A stretch of 64,000 nucleotides of DNA from Acetohalobium arabaticum DSM 5501. Lineage in GTDB: Bacteria > Bacillota > Halanaerobiia > Halobacteroidales > Acetohalobiaceae. The position numbers and the translations under genes were made by a program. The stretch is taken from the NCBI RefSeq assembly GCF_000144695.1, contig NC_014378.1, forward strand, positions 186,001 through 250,000, given 5' to 3'. Shown here one piece after another: positions 38,846 through 47,309 of this stretch (its first letter is position 1; the number at the start of each line of letters is the position of its first letter). The notes under the pieces were generated by a model that worked only from the letters and a program-made list of their open reading frames with translations, made no database searches and was not told where the DNA came from.

Positions 38846-38897
38846 ATTATATCATACACTTCTAGAACTTGCAAGTTTATTCTATAAATGATATACT
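38846..38897. promoter_or_regulatory. Divergent tnpB/RHH promoters sharing one -35 box and operator
   Basis: TTGCAA at 38869-38874 is its own complement and sits exactly 17 bp from a -10 on each side: TATACT (38892-38897, + strand) and TATAAT (38846-38851 read on the - strand). It forms the centre of the 12-bp perfect palindrome AACTTGCAAGTT (38866-38877). A repressor bound there would block both promoters; the adjacent RHH protein is the obvious candidate. Confidence 0.75.
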
Positions 38898-38915
38898 AAC
38901 TTTGGAGGTGTTAAC

Positions 38916-39086
38916 ATGTCCTTAAAAAATAGAACTAAAATAGGCACTACTTTAGATAATGATGTTAATGAGAAACTGGAAAAATTACATCAGGCAACTA
39001 ATATCCCTAAGTCTAAATTGTTTGATGAAGCAATTGAAGATTTATACAAAAAGTATAGAGAGAATTTTAATTTTCAGATTGACTAA
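38916..39086 (+). CDS. Ribbon-helix-helix DNA-binding protein of the tnpB element
   Basis: A 56-aa protein with an RHH pattern: strand TKIGTTLD, then two helices (NDVNEKLEKLHQATN and PKSKLFDEAIEDLYKKY). ATG 38916 follows GGAGGTG at about 38904-38910. It is divergent from tnpB inside the element, and the shared promoter contains a 12-bp palindrome. Such proteins usually act as dimeric repressors. It could also be a solitary antitoxin-like protein; no toxin gene is beside it. Confidence 0.85.
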   Translation: MSLKNRTKIGTTLDNDVNEKLEKLHQATNIPKSKLFDEAIEDLYKKYRENFNFQID

Positions 39087-39168
39087 AGAATTAAAATAGC
39101 CAATTCATCCCCGCCCTAATTCAAGGGGGAGGCTTTCTTGGCTACAATTTGGTAACTGATGGAGCTAT

Positions 39169-40218
39169 TTAAAATGTAATTTCATCAATCTTTGTTTCAG
39201 CAATTCCATCAGCTGCCAATCGAGCTGCAAATTTATCTATATCAGAAACAATATATATCCGCAGCACTTCTATCTCGCCCTCAAGCTGATAACTATCTAG
39301 GCAGGCTGGAATTAATACTGTCTCTCCTCTGCTTACTTTAAGTGTACCTTGGTTATAATTAATTATAGCCTGTCCAGCTAAAGGGAGCAGAACTTCAAAC
39401 CGCTTCTTGACTGGCTCTGCTGTGAAGCTGTCCTTAACCTTTATCTTTTCAGTAATAAAGTGTTCAGAGATAGATAGAATCTCTCGCTGGTAATTATCTT
39501 CTTTAAGCTTAATACTCTGACACTTAGCATGACTCTTTCGGCTGAAATCAATTGCTTTTAGTGCTTCTTTGATATTGAGCTTTCTCGGCTGACCGTTATT
39601 GTCTACACGATTCCAGTCATAGATGCGGTAGGTAGTATCGGAATTCTGCTGAATCTCTGCCAGTAGGATGCCCTCTTTAATGGAATGGACGGTACCAGCA
39701 GGAATAAAGATTACGTCCCCGGATTCAACAGGAATGCTCTTTAATTTATCTATCACCTGGCCTGTCTCAATGCTAGCAGCCAGCTCTTCTTTAGTTACCT
39801 CCGGCTGTAAGTCGTAGATCAGCTCTGCCTTCGGCTTAGCATCGATGATATACCATAACTCATTCTTTCCGGAGTCTCCTATCCTATATTTAGCAGCATA
39901 TTCATCATCGGGATGGACCTGTACCGACAGTTTATCATTTGCATCCAGCAATTTAATCAACAGCGGAAATTTATCATAATCACTTCGTTTAATCTTCTGT
40001 CCCATAATTTCAGTCCAGTACTTATCAATCAATTCAGGTAGACTTTCTCCTTTAAAGTAGCCATTGCTGATAATACTGGTTCCATTCTTATGAGCGGCTA
40101 ACTCCCAGCTTTCTCCGATTCTATCTGCTGGTAGATTACGGTCGAATTGTGCAGCTAATCGATTACCGCCCCAGATCTTTTCTTTATAGATTGGTTTAAA
40201 CTTTAGCGGATAAAACAT
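39169..40218 (-). CDS. manA: Mannose-6-phosphate isomerase, class I
   Basis: Zinc phosphomannose isomerase (349 aa) of the short Firmicutes class, linking fructose-6-P to mannose-6-P for glycans. Metal ligands are in VQVHPDDEYA and KNELWYII, and IPAGTVHSI is the cupin core motif. EKIWGGNRL near the N-terminus is typical. It is monocistronic on the minus strand, 24 bp from the tnpB element's estimated end. Confidence 0.92.
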   Translation of the reverse strand: MFYPLKFKPIYKEKIWGGNRLAAQFDRNLPADRIGESWELAAHKNGTSIISNGYFKGESLPELIDKYWTEIMGQKIKRSDYDKFPLLIKLLDANDKLSVQVHPDDEYAAKYRIGDSGKNELWYIIDAKPKAELIYDLQPEVTKEELAASIETGQVIDKLKSIPVESGDVIFIPAGTVHSIKEGILLAEIQQNSDTTYRIYDWNRVDNNGQPRKLNIKEALKAIDFSRKSHAKCQSIKLKEDNYQREILSISEHFITEKIKVKDSFTAEPVKKRFEVLLPLAGQAIINYNQGTLKVSRGETVLIPACLDSYQLEGEIEVLRIYIVSDIDKFAARLAADGIAETKIDEITF

Positions 40219-40332
40219 CTTGATTCCTACCTTTCATTTTGACTCTCGTATGTATTGTATCATTTTTAAGGAATTAGTCAATTTCCATATTGGCTTTCCC
40301 TGCAATTACTTTAATTTTACATATTTATACTA

Positions 40333-40361
40333 TTGTTAATTACAGCTTAATCCTATATAAT
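40333..40361 (+). promoter_or_regulatory. Putative promoter before the TPR-SpoIID gene
   Basis: TTGTTA (40333-40338), 17-bp spacer, TATAAT (40356-40361). Confidence 0.6.
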
Positions 40362-40391
40362 TTAAGTAGATGAAATTTTGGAGGGATCAGC

Positions 40392-42518
40392 TTGACAAAA
40401 GATAAAAAGAAATTATATTTATTAGTTATAGGAGTAGTCTTCTGTTTAGTAACTTTTACTGTAACCTTTGTTTTTAAAGCTGAAAACCACGATATTACCA
40501 CAGCTAAACAGCATAACTTAGATAAGTTAGAAGAAAAGGCTAGAACAGAGTATTATAACGGAGCATACCGGGAAAGTATTAAACTCTATCAGGAAGTGCT
40601 GGAAAAGAGCAGTGCCAGAATAGATACTCGTAAGAATCTGGCTGTAGTCTATGAAACAGTAGGTGATTATAAATCAGCAGTTAATCAGTATGAAGCAGTA
40701 CTTTCTACAGATTCTGATGAGCATTCAGTCTATTATGACTTAGGTGAGCTTTATTATAGCTTAGGAAAGTATAATCAGGCCCTGAAGAATACCAAACAAG
40801 CCGTTGAGTATATAGAGAATGAAGCTATTTTGAAGCTGGCTTATTTAAAGTTAGCTCAGATTCATAAAGAGCGCAGTGATTACCATCTGGCTTTATCTGC
40901 AGTTAAGCAAGCGTTAAAGCTGGATCCTGATTCAGCAGTAGCTTATTATTATTCCGGTCAGATAAAGGACAGGTTGGATCAGCTTCAGGAAGCTGTAGCT
41001 GATTATAAACAGGCTCTTAATAAGGACGGCAGTTTTGTTGAGGCCCAGCTGGATTTAGCTGATGACTACTTCAAGTTAGAGAAGTACAAAGAGGCTAAAA
41101 AGCTTTATAAGAAGATTCTGGAGCGTAATGGTGAGTTTAAGATAGCCCAGACAAGGTTAGATAGGATAGAAGAAATCAAGCCTGATCTATTTAAAACAGA
41201 AGCAGGGGAAGAAAGAAGTAAAGAGGAAACAAGGGAGGAGCTGTTAAATAAAGAAGTAACCTTTGCCCAAATAGAGCCGATTGAAGCTAAAGACAGTCTA
41301 TCTCAAGTAAGAATCGGTCTGGCTGATGGTAGGGAGTATTTAGCTTTTAGAGCAGCTTCTGAGTTTGTAATTAAAGATAAGGCTAGCAAGAAGGTTTTAT
41401 TTACAGGAGCTGCCCAAATTCCCTGGCAGTTAGAAATTATGGATACAGGAGAAATCGGTCTATTCAATAAATCCGGCCAGCTGAAAGAGAAACTAACAGC
41501 TCCGGTGGCTATTGAGACTAAACAGGATGAGGCTCCTATCTTACTCCATAATATCGATTATGGACAGGGCTATTACTGGGCCGGTAAAGAGGATCGGCAG
41601 TATCGAGGACAGATTGAGATTAACCCCAATCAGGATACATTTACTGTGGTTAATCCAGTTAATCTGGAGGCCTATCTCTATTCAGTAGTACCTTCGGAGA
41701 TGTCAGCTTCCTGGCCGATAGAAGCCTTAAAAGTCCAGGCAGTGGCTGCTAGAAGCTATACCCTATTCCATTTAGGAAAGCATGGATATGAAGGTTATGA
41801 TCTCTGTTCTACTGTCCACTGTGCTGCCTACGGTGGAATTACCAAAGAGCATCCTCGGACTATTCAGGCAGTTGATGAGACTCGTGGTGAAATCTTAACT
41901 TATAACGGCCGGCCGATCAATGCCGTTTATAGTGCAAATTCCGGCGGACGGACAGAAAGCAGTGCTGCTGTCTGGGGGGGCGAGGTTCCTTATCTGCAGG
42001 GAGCTTCGACAGCATTAGCTTCGCTAGGAGAAGAAAACTTACAGCAGAAGTTCCCGTTTGAGCCTTATCAGCTCCAGAAGTGGTTATCGACTGCCCCTAA
42101 ATCTTACTCTGATCACTTGGAGTACGGGCGGGCTAATCGCTACCGCTGGCAGCGGGTAATTAGAGCCGATGAAATTGCTGCTAAGCTGGATATCGGTAAA
42201 GTTAAGAAGCTAGTACCGACAGCTAGAGCAGAAGGCGGTACTGTTGAAGCTATCAAAGTAGTAGGTGCTACCGGAGAGGAGATTATTGATCGCGGACTCC
42301 GTTCCTTCTTTGGCGGCCTGCGCAGCAGCAGATTCATAGTTCAAACTGAATATGGTTCCGACGGTCTGGCGGATAATTTCATCTTTTACGGTAGCGGCTG
42401 GGGACATAATGTCGGTATGGACCAGGTAGCAACAGCCAATATGGCTCATTCTGGCTACAGCTATGATGAGATACTGCTCCACTTCTATACAGGGGTTAAC
42501 TTAACTTCTAAATATTAA
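40392..42518 (+). CDS. TPR-repeat SpoIID/LytB-domain protein
   Basis: A 708-aa envelope protein. A membrane segment lies at about 9-28, at least five TPR repeats at about 45-255 (e.g. AVAYYYSGQIKDRLDQLQEA), a linker domain, and a SpoIID domain at about 400-708 with VVPSEMSASWPIEALKVQAVAARSY. SpoIID proteins are lytic transglycosylases of peptidoglycan. The TPR fusion and lack of neighbouring sporulation genes suggest a vegetative LytB-like role. The start is TTG behind GGAGGG. Confidence 0.87.
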   Translation: MTKDKKKLYLLVIGVVFCLVTFTVTFVFKAENHDITTAKQHNLDKLEEKARTEYYNGAYRESIKLYQEVLEKSSARIDTRKNLAVVYETVGDYKSAVNQYEAVLSTDSDEHSVYYDLGELYYSLGKYNQALKNTKQAVEYIENEAILKLAYLKLAQIHKERSDYHLALSAVKQALKLDPDSAVAYYYSGQIKDRLDQLQEAVADYKQALNKDGSFVEAQLDLADDYFKLEKYKEAKKLYKKILERNGEFKIAQTRLDRIEEIKPDLFKTEAGEERSKEETREELLNKEVTFAQIEPIEAKDSLSQVRIGLADGREYLAFRAASEFVIKDKASKKVLFTGAAQIPWQLEIMDTGEIGLFNKSGQLKEKLTAPVAIETKQDEAPILLHNIDYGQGYYWAGKEDRQYRGQIEINPNQDTFTVVNPVNLEAYLYSVVPSEMSASWPIEALKVQAVAARSYTLFHLGKHGYEGYDLCSTVHCAAYGGITKEHPRTIQAVDETRGEILTYNGRPINAVYSANSGGRTESSAAVWGGEVPYLQGASTALASLGEENLQQKFPFEPYQLQKWLSTAPKSYSDHLEYGRANRYRWQRVIRADEIAAKLDIGKVKKLVPTARAEGGTVEAIKVVGATGEEIIDRGLRSFFGGLRSSRFIVQTEYGSDGLADNFIFYGSGWGHNVGMDQVATANMAHSGYSYDEILLHFYTGVNLTSKY

Positions 42519-42526
42519 ATCTAACT

Positions 42527-42560
42527 AACCGGCAGTCTCAAGGAGGCTGCCGGTTTTCTT
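42527..42560 (+). terminator. Intrinsic terminator after the SpoIID gene
   Basis: AACCGGCAG (42527-42535) pairs with CTGCCGGTT (42547-42555), followed by TTCTTT. Confidence 0.88.
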
Positions 42561-42563
42561 TAA

Positions 42564-42592
42564 TTGACAACTATTATGCTGACTGGTATAAT
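42564..42592 (+). promoter_or_regulatory. Promoter of the PHP / HD-GYP / heptose gene cluster
   Basis: Perfect TTGACA (42564-42569), 17-bp spacer, perfect TATAAT (42587-42592). Confidence 0.85.
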
Positions 42593-42674
42593 ATTCAAAG
42601 ACATAGGTAAAAAATTGTAGAGAATATTATGACATATGGATAGATTACATTTCATAGGCGGAGGTTATTAGCAA

Positions 42675-44030
42675 ATGAGGAATGTGGATTTACATTTACA
42701 TACGACAGCTTCTGATGGTTCCTATACTCCAGAGGAGCTGGTAGAAAAAGCAGTAGGGATGGGATTAGAGACAATAGCAGTTACCGACCATGATACAGTT
42801 GGCGGTGTGGCTCCGGCTTTAACTGCTGCTAAAGAAGTGGATCTAGAAGTCATTCCCGGCGTCGAATTTACTACTTACGTCGGTCAAGAAGAGGTCCATA
42901 TTTTAGGTTATTACTTTGATTATCTTGATCAGAATTTTTTAATGGAATTAACTAAGCTGAAAGAAGCCCGCGAAAATCGGGGTAAGAAGATAGTTGAGAA
43001 GTTGAATAAATTAGGCTTAGAGCTTGAGTGGAAATCAGTAATAGAGGTGGCCGGTTCAGGTGCTGTAGGTAGGCCGCATATTGCCCGGGCTTTAGTCAAT
43101 GAAGGCTATGTAGCGGATGTATCTGCTGCCTTTGAGGATTATCTCGGTGACCGCGGACCGGCTTATGTCCCCAAGACACAGCTTACGCCCCAGGATGCAA
43201 TTGAGGCTATCAATGAAGCAGGCGGTGTTGCCGTTTTGGCCCATCCTGGCCATCTATCGACTAATGAGTTAATAGTTGAGATTATAGAAGCCGGCATTGA
43301 TGGTATCGAAGCTTATTATTCCGGCCATGATGAAGAGGAAACTAAACAGTATATCAAGTTAGCAAATCGGTATGATCTAATAATCACCGGAGGCTCTGAC
43401 TGCCATGGTCCCAAGATTAAGGAAGGTATTCTGCTGGGGACTGTTGATATTCCGGATAATGTTATCGATAACTTAAAGGTAGCCTATAGGAATAGATATA
43501 ATATTGAGTCGATAGATTTTAAAAAGTACTTAAAGGTATATCCTGAGACTTCAGGTCTATATCCTGAGAAGCTGCAGGAAATAGGGGAGAAGTATCATGA
43601 TAAAGGATATTTAACTAAAGAAGAATTATATGAACTGGCTTATCTGAATTCTACCCGCAGTTCTTATCATGTCAAGAAGAATTCTCCGGATCGCGTAAAG
43701 AAAATAACCGAGATTGTCTATAACTTAGCTGATGAATTTTCTCAGCTGACACTCTTAACCGGGTTACTGGGAGTAGGAATTCCAACAGCTTCAGCAATCT
43801 TAACCAGTCTAGATGAGGCCAGCCATACAGTAATAGATACCAGAGTCTGGGCGACTCTCTATCAAATGGGTTATTTCGATACCAAAAAGGAATCTTTTAG
43901 TGCCGATGATTATATCAGAATTATCAATATTGTAAGAAGATTAGCTAATGAGACGGACTTAACCACAGCTGAGATCGGTTATGCTCTTTTTGCTTATGAT
44001 GTAGAACACCGCGAAGGAACTCTCCATTAA
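42675..44030 (+). CDS. PHP phosphoesterase fused to a helix-hairpin-helix domain
   Basis: Residues 1 to about 280 are a PHP domain: metal motifs DLHLHTTASDGS, VTDHDTVGG, GVEFTT, AHPGHLS and GGSDCHGP resemble the RNase AM/YciV type acting on nucleoside bisphosphates or short RNAs. Residues about 295-451 form a second domain with TGLLGVGIPTASAILTSL and VIDTRVWATLYQMGYF, resembling an HhH DNA-glycosylase fold. The pairing is unusual and may point to nucleic-acid repair or turnover (inference). Confidence 0.83.
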   Translation: MRNVDLHLHTTASDGSYTPEELVEKAVGMGLETIAVTDHDTVGGVAPALTAAKEVDLEVIPGVEFTTYVGQEEVHILGYYFDYLDQNFLMELTKLKEARENRGKKIVEKLNKLGLELEWKSVIEVAGSGAVGRPHIARALVNEGYVADVSAAFEDYLGDRGPAYVPKTQLTPQDAIEAINEAGGVAVLAHPGHLSTNELIVEIIEAGIDGIEAYYSGHDEEETKQYIKLANRYDLIITGGSDCHGPKIKEGILLGTVDIPDNVIDNLKVAYRNRYNIESIDFKKYLKVYPETSGLYPEKLQEIGEKYHDKGYLTKEELYELAYLNSTRSSYHVKKNSPDRVKKITEIVYNLADEFSQLTLLTGLLGVGIPTASAILTSLDEASHTVIDTRVWATLYQMGYFDTKKESFSADDYIRIINIVRRLANETDLTTAEIGYALFAYDVEHREGTLH

Positions 44031-44101
44031 GCGGACTGAAGGGAACTGCAAAAGAGTGATCGATAAACGAGAAGAAATAAGCTAGAATTGGAGGTCCAGT
44101 T

Positions 44102-45184
44102 ATGAGAAAAGTTTTGACTGAAGATCTAAAGGCGGGAATGAAAGTAGCTAAACCACTGTATTTAGCAGACGGAACCGTATTACTTAATGCTGGAGTTACA
44201 TTGAAGGAAAGCTATATTCAACAGTTAAAAGAAAGGAATATTCCGGCTCTTTTTATTATTGATGAAGATCTGCCGGACGTAGAAGTTCCAGAGATGATTT
44301 CTGATCAAACAAGGCTGCAGGCGACACAGACACTGCAGGAATGTATGAATGATATCAGTTTAGGTAATCAATTCAATGCCCGTAAAGTAAAGAAAGCAGT
44401 TAATAATATTGTTGATGAATTGACATCAAAGCGTCATGTTGTAGTTCATTTGAATGATATTAGATCCTATGATGATTATACCTTTGGCCATTCAGTAAAT
44501 GTGACTTCTTTGGCGATTTTGACCGGCATGAGTATGGGCTATAATAAATTAGAACTGCGTGATCTCGGAATTGGAGCTTTATTACATGATGTAGGTAAGA
44601 TTACAGTTGATGAAGATATTCTATTGAAATCAGAGGGGTTGACTGATGAGGAGTTTGCAGAAGTTCAGAAGCATGCTCGGCGGGGCTATGAAATTGTCAG
44701 AGAGACAGATGGTATTAGTTCCTGCTCAGCCCATATAGCCTTTCAGCATCATGAGCGCATCAACGGTTCAGGTTATCCCCGCGGGCTGACAGGGGATGAG
44801 ATGCTGGAGTTTGCCCAGATTGTAGCTGTAGTCGATGTCTATGATGCAATCACTTGTGACCGGGTCTATCGTGATGCACTTGAGCCCCATGAAGCTTTAG
44901 AGATTCTAGAAGATATGATGCAGGCTAAACTGAACCATGAGATTGTGCAGGTCTTCTTTGAAAATGTAGCAATCTATCCAATCGGTACTCTAGTTGAATT
45001 AAGTACCGGCCAGATAGGAATAGTGGTAGATGTCAATAAAGAAGATCTATCATCTCCAGTAGTTAGATTAATTAAAGAAGATGATGATGTTGAGATTGAA
45101 GAGATTGATTTAATGCATAATGAAGGAATAGAGATTGCCGATGTAATTACTGATAGCAAAAGGGATGAATATATAAATACTTAA
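44102..45184 (+). CDS. HD-GYP domain cyclic-di-GMP phosphodiesterase
   Basis: A 360-aa cytoplasmic protein. The HD pair is H162-D163 in GALLHDVGK, and the GYP motif is G224-Y225-P226 in NGSGYPRG; the intervening HHERI is intact, so it should degrade c-di-GMP. The N-terminal ~100 residues (LKAGMKVAKPLYLADGTVLL) are the DUF3391-like region common before HD-GYP. It is in line with the PHP and heptose genes. A c-di-GMP riboswitch lies 8 kb downstream. Confidence 0.93.
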   Translation: MRKVLTEDLKAGMKVAKPLYLADGTVLLNAGVTLKESYIQQLKERNIPALFIIDEDLPDVEVPEMISDQTRLQATQTLQECMNDISLGNQFNARKVKKAVNNIVDELTSKRHVVVHLNDIRSYDDYTFGHSVNVTSLAILTGMSMGYNKLELRDLGIGALLHDVGKITVDEDILLKSEGLTDEEFAEVQKHARRGYEIVRETDGISSCSAHIAFQHHERINGSGYPRGLTGDEMLEFAQIVAVVDVYDAITCDRVYRDALEPHEALEILEDMMQAKLNHEIVQVFFENVAIYPIGTLVELSTGQIGIVVDVNKEDLSSPVVRLIKEDDDVEIEEIDLMHNEGIEIADVITDSKRDEYINT

Positions 45185-45211
45185 CTACTGAGCGGAAGGG
45201 AGAAAGAGATT

Positions 45212-45808
45212 ATGAAGGATTTAGCTGATATAGCAGTCTTTATGGATCGTGATGGGACAGTAAGTAAGGAGATAGGCTATGTTAATCATGGTGATCGGTT
45301 TGAATTACTGCCGCGGACCAGTGCTGCTGTTAAACTGTTGAATAATGTAGGAATCAAGGCTATTCTGGCTACTAATCAGGCTGGGGTAGCTCGGGGATAT
45401 TTTCCGGAAGAGAGGATTAATGAGGTACATGATAAACTAAAGCAGCTTTTAGCAGAGGATGAGGCTTATCTGGATGCTATCTATTACTGCAAGCATCATC
45501 CTGATGTCGGTGAAGGCGAGTACAATAAAGACTGCAACTGCCGGAAGCCTAAACCCGGTATGTTAAAGGAAGCAGCTAAAGATTTTGATTTAGACCTGGA
45601 AGAATCTTATATGATTGGTGATAAGATCAGCGATATAGAGATGGCTAAACGGGTGGGAGCAACAGGGATTCTAGTTCTGACCGGTTACGGTCAGGGAGTC
45701 TATGAGTATGAGCAGCAGGACTGGCCGGTAGAGCCGGATTATATAGCAGATGATCTATTTGATGCTGTAGACTGGATCTTAAAGGAGCAAGGTATATGGA
45801 AGAGATAG
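45212..45808 (+). CDS. gmhB: D-glycero-D-manno-heptose 1,7-bisphosphate 7-phosphatase
   Basis: HAD phosphatase (198 aa) of ADP-heptose synthesis. The HAD motif MDRDGTV gives D12 and D14, and the inserted zinc site shows CKHHPD followed by CNCRKPKPGM, both typical of GmhB. It overlaps the next gene by 13 bp, indicating one operon with the kinase and adenylyltransferase. Confidence 0.93.
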   Translation: MKDLADIAVFMDRDGTVSKEIGYVNHGDRFELLPRTSAAVKLLNNVGIKAILATNQAGVARGYFPEERINEVHDKLKQLLAEDEAYLDAIYYCKHHPDVGEGEYNKDCNCRKPKPGMLKEAAKDFDLDLEESYMIGDKISDIEMAKRVGATGILVLTGYGQGVYEYEQQDWPVEPDYIADDLFDAVDWILKEQGIWKR

Positions 45809-46782
45809 TATCTTATCTATCCAGATTTTCTCAACAGAAGATTTTAGTAGTTGGTGATATTATTGCTGATGAGTTCATTGAAGGAGAGCCGGAGCGTATT
45901 TCGCGTGAAGCACCGGTTTTAATTTTAAACCAGAATGATCGGTCGGTTCTACCCGGCGGCGGGACCAATGCTGCTAATAATGTTGCTGCTTTGGAAGGAC
46001 AGGTTTATCTGGCAGGTGTTATCGGAGATGATGACTTAGGAATTCAACTGAAGGAATATTTAACCGGACAGAATATTAAGACAGATGGCTTAATAGTAGA
46101 CCAGACTAGACCCACTTCGGTTAAGACTAGAATCTTAGCCGGCGGCGGTCAGACAGTAAAACAGCAGGTGGTCAGAGTTGATAGGCTGAAGAGATCCAAT
46201 ATTGATTCTGAAATTGAAGATAAACTGCTGGAGTATATTGAAGAGATACTGCCCAAGATGGATGCTGTTATTCTCTCTGACTACGGGAATGGAGTCTTAA
46301 CCCCGCGGGTAAAGAGGGAAGTGATCAGATTAGGCAATGAAGCCGGTAAGATCATAGCTGTTGATTCTCGATATGAACTATTAAGCTTTAAGAATATAAC
46401 AGTTGCTACTCCTAACAAAGAAGAGACCGAAGAGGCTTTAGGAATTAAGCTGGATAGTAAAGAGAAGATAGATGAAGCCGGTCGGCGGCTGTTAGAAGAG
46501 ATGGAAGCCGATTCAATGTTGATTACTCTAGGCGGCGAGGGAATGGCTTTCTTTAATCAAGCAGGATTAAAGAAACATATTCCGGCTGTAAACTATACCG
46601 AAGTCTTTGATGTAACCGGTGCTGGTGATACAGTGATTGGGACTTTAGTCTTGGCCTTGGCTAGTGATGCAGATTCGGTATCAGCTATGCGTTTGGCCAA
46701 TCATGCTGCTGGGATAGTGATCAGAAAAGCAGGAGTAGCTACTACTAGCTGTGAAGAAATGAAGAAGTATTTAACAGAATAG
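45796..46782 (+). CDS. rfaE1: D-glycero-beta-D-manno-heptose-7-phosphate kinase
   Basis: PfkB/ribokinase-family kinase (328 aa), the separated N-terminal half of HldE. PGGGTNAANNVAAL and the catalytic DVTGAGDTVIGT are present. Together with gmhB and the downstream adenylyltransferase it makes ADP-heptose for lipopolysaccharide core or S-layer glycans. Separate rfaE1 and rfaE2 genes are common outside Proteobacteria. Confidence 0.93.
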   Translation: MEEIVSYLSRFSQQKILVVGDIIADEFIEGEPERISREAPVLILNQNDRSVLPGGGTNAANNVAALEGQVYLAGVIGDDDLGIQLKEYLTGQNIKTDGLIVDQTRPTSVKTRILAGGGQTVKQQVVRVDRLKRSNIDSEIEDKLLEYIEEILPKMDAVILSDYGNGVLTPRVKREVIRLGNEAGKIIAVDSRYELLSFKNITVATPNKEETEEALGIKLDSKEKIDEAGRRLLEEMEADSMLITLGGEGMAFFNQAGLKKHIPAVNYTEVFDVTGAGDTVIGTLVLALASDADSVSAMRLANHAAGIVIRKAGVATTSCEEMKKYLTE

Positions 46783-46797
46783 AGAAAGGATGCTGTT

Positions 46798-47268
46798 ATG
46801 TTAAAGAAAGTAACTGCACTATCAGACTTAAAGGAAATTCTACAGGATAAGACAGATGAAGAGATAGTATTTACCAACGGCTGTTTTGATATTCTCCATG
46901 TCGGCCATATTAGATATCTACAGGAGGCCAAAGCTAAGGGTGACTTCTTGGTTGTAGGGATTAATAGTGATAAGTCGGTCCAACAGTTAAAGGGAAAAAA
47001 GCGTCCAATAGTACCGGAAATGGAACGGGCTGAGATGTTAGCTGCTTTAGAGATGATAGATTATGTAGTTATCTTTGCTGAAGTGACAGCTAAAAGTATA
47101 ATTAGTGAGCTTAAGCCTGATATTTATGTCAAAGGCGGCGATTATAAGATTGATGAACTACCTGAAGCTGAGGTAGTAGCCGAATACGGCGGCAGGATAG
47201 AATTAGTTAAGGAGGTCAAAGGTGCTTCAACTACCAATATTGTAGCTGAAATTTCAGAAAGATATTAA
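46798..47268 (+). CDS. rfaE2: D-glycero-beta-D-manno-heptose 1-phosphate adenylyltransferase
   Basis: Cytidylyltransferase-fold enzyme (156 aa), the separated C-terminal half of HldE. The HxGH nucleotidyl-transfer motif is in TNGCFDILHVGHIRYL, and the C-terminus has GASTTNIVAEI. It lies 15 bp after rfaE1 and ends the cluster at a palindromic terminator. The sugar epimerase that finishes the pathway is not in the window. Confidence 0.92.
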   Translation: MLKKVTALSDLKEILQDKTDEEIVFTNGCFDILHVGHIRYLQEAKAKGDFLVVGINSDKSVQQLKGKKRPIVPEMERAEMLAALEMIDYVVIFAEVTAKSIISELKPDIYVKGGDYKIDELPEAEVVAEYGGRIELVKEVKGASTTNIVAEISERY

Positions 47269-47271
47269 GTG

Positions 47272-47299
47272 AAAAACAGCCGCAATTGCGGCTGTTTTT
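47272..47299. terminator. 28-bp perfect palindrome, bidirectional terminator
   Basis: AAAAACAGCCGCAA followed by its exact complement, with T runs on both outgoing strands. It separates the convergent rfaE2 (+) and YkuS-type (-) genes. Confidence 0.88.
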
Positions 47300-47309
47300 A
47301 TAATTAAAT

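Larger units (their letters stand above)
37510..39145 (-). mobile_element. tnpA-less IS605/IS1341-type element
   Basis: Both ends carry TCCCCGCCC in the same direction (37516-37524 and 39108-39116), each followed by a GAGG.TTCTT-like block (37543-37552 and 39129-39139). This fits the subterminal hairpins of IS200/IS605 elements. The right end is also closed by TAGCCAA/TTGGCTA (39097-39103/39138-39144). Inside are tnpB and a divergent small RHH gene; there is no Y1 transposase tnpA, so movement would need one elsewhere. The exact ends are estimates. Confidence 0.7.
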
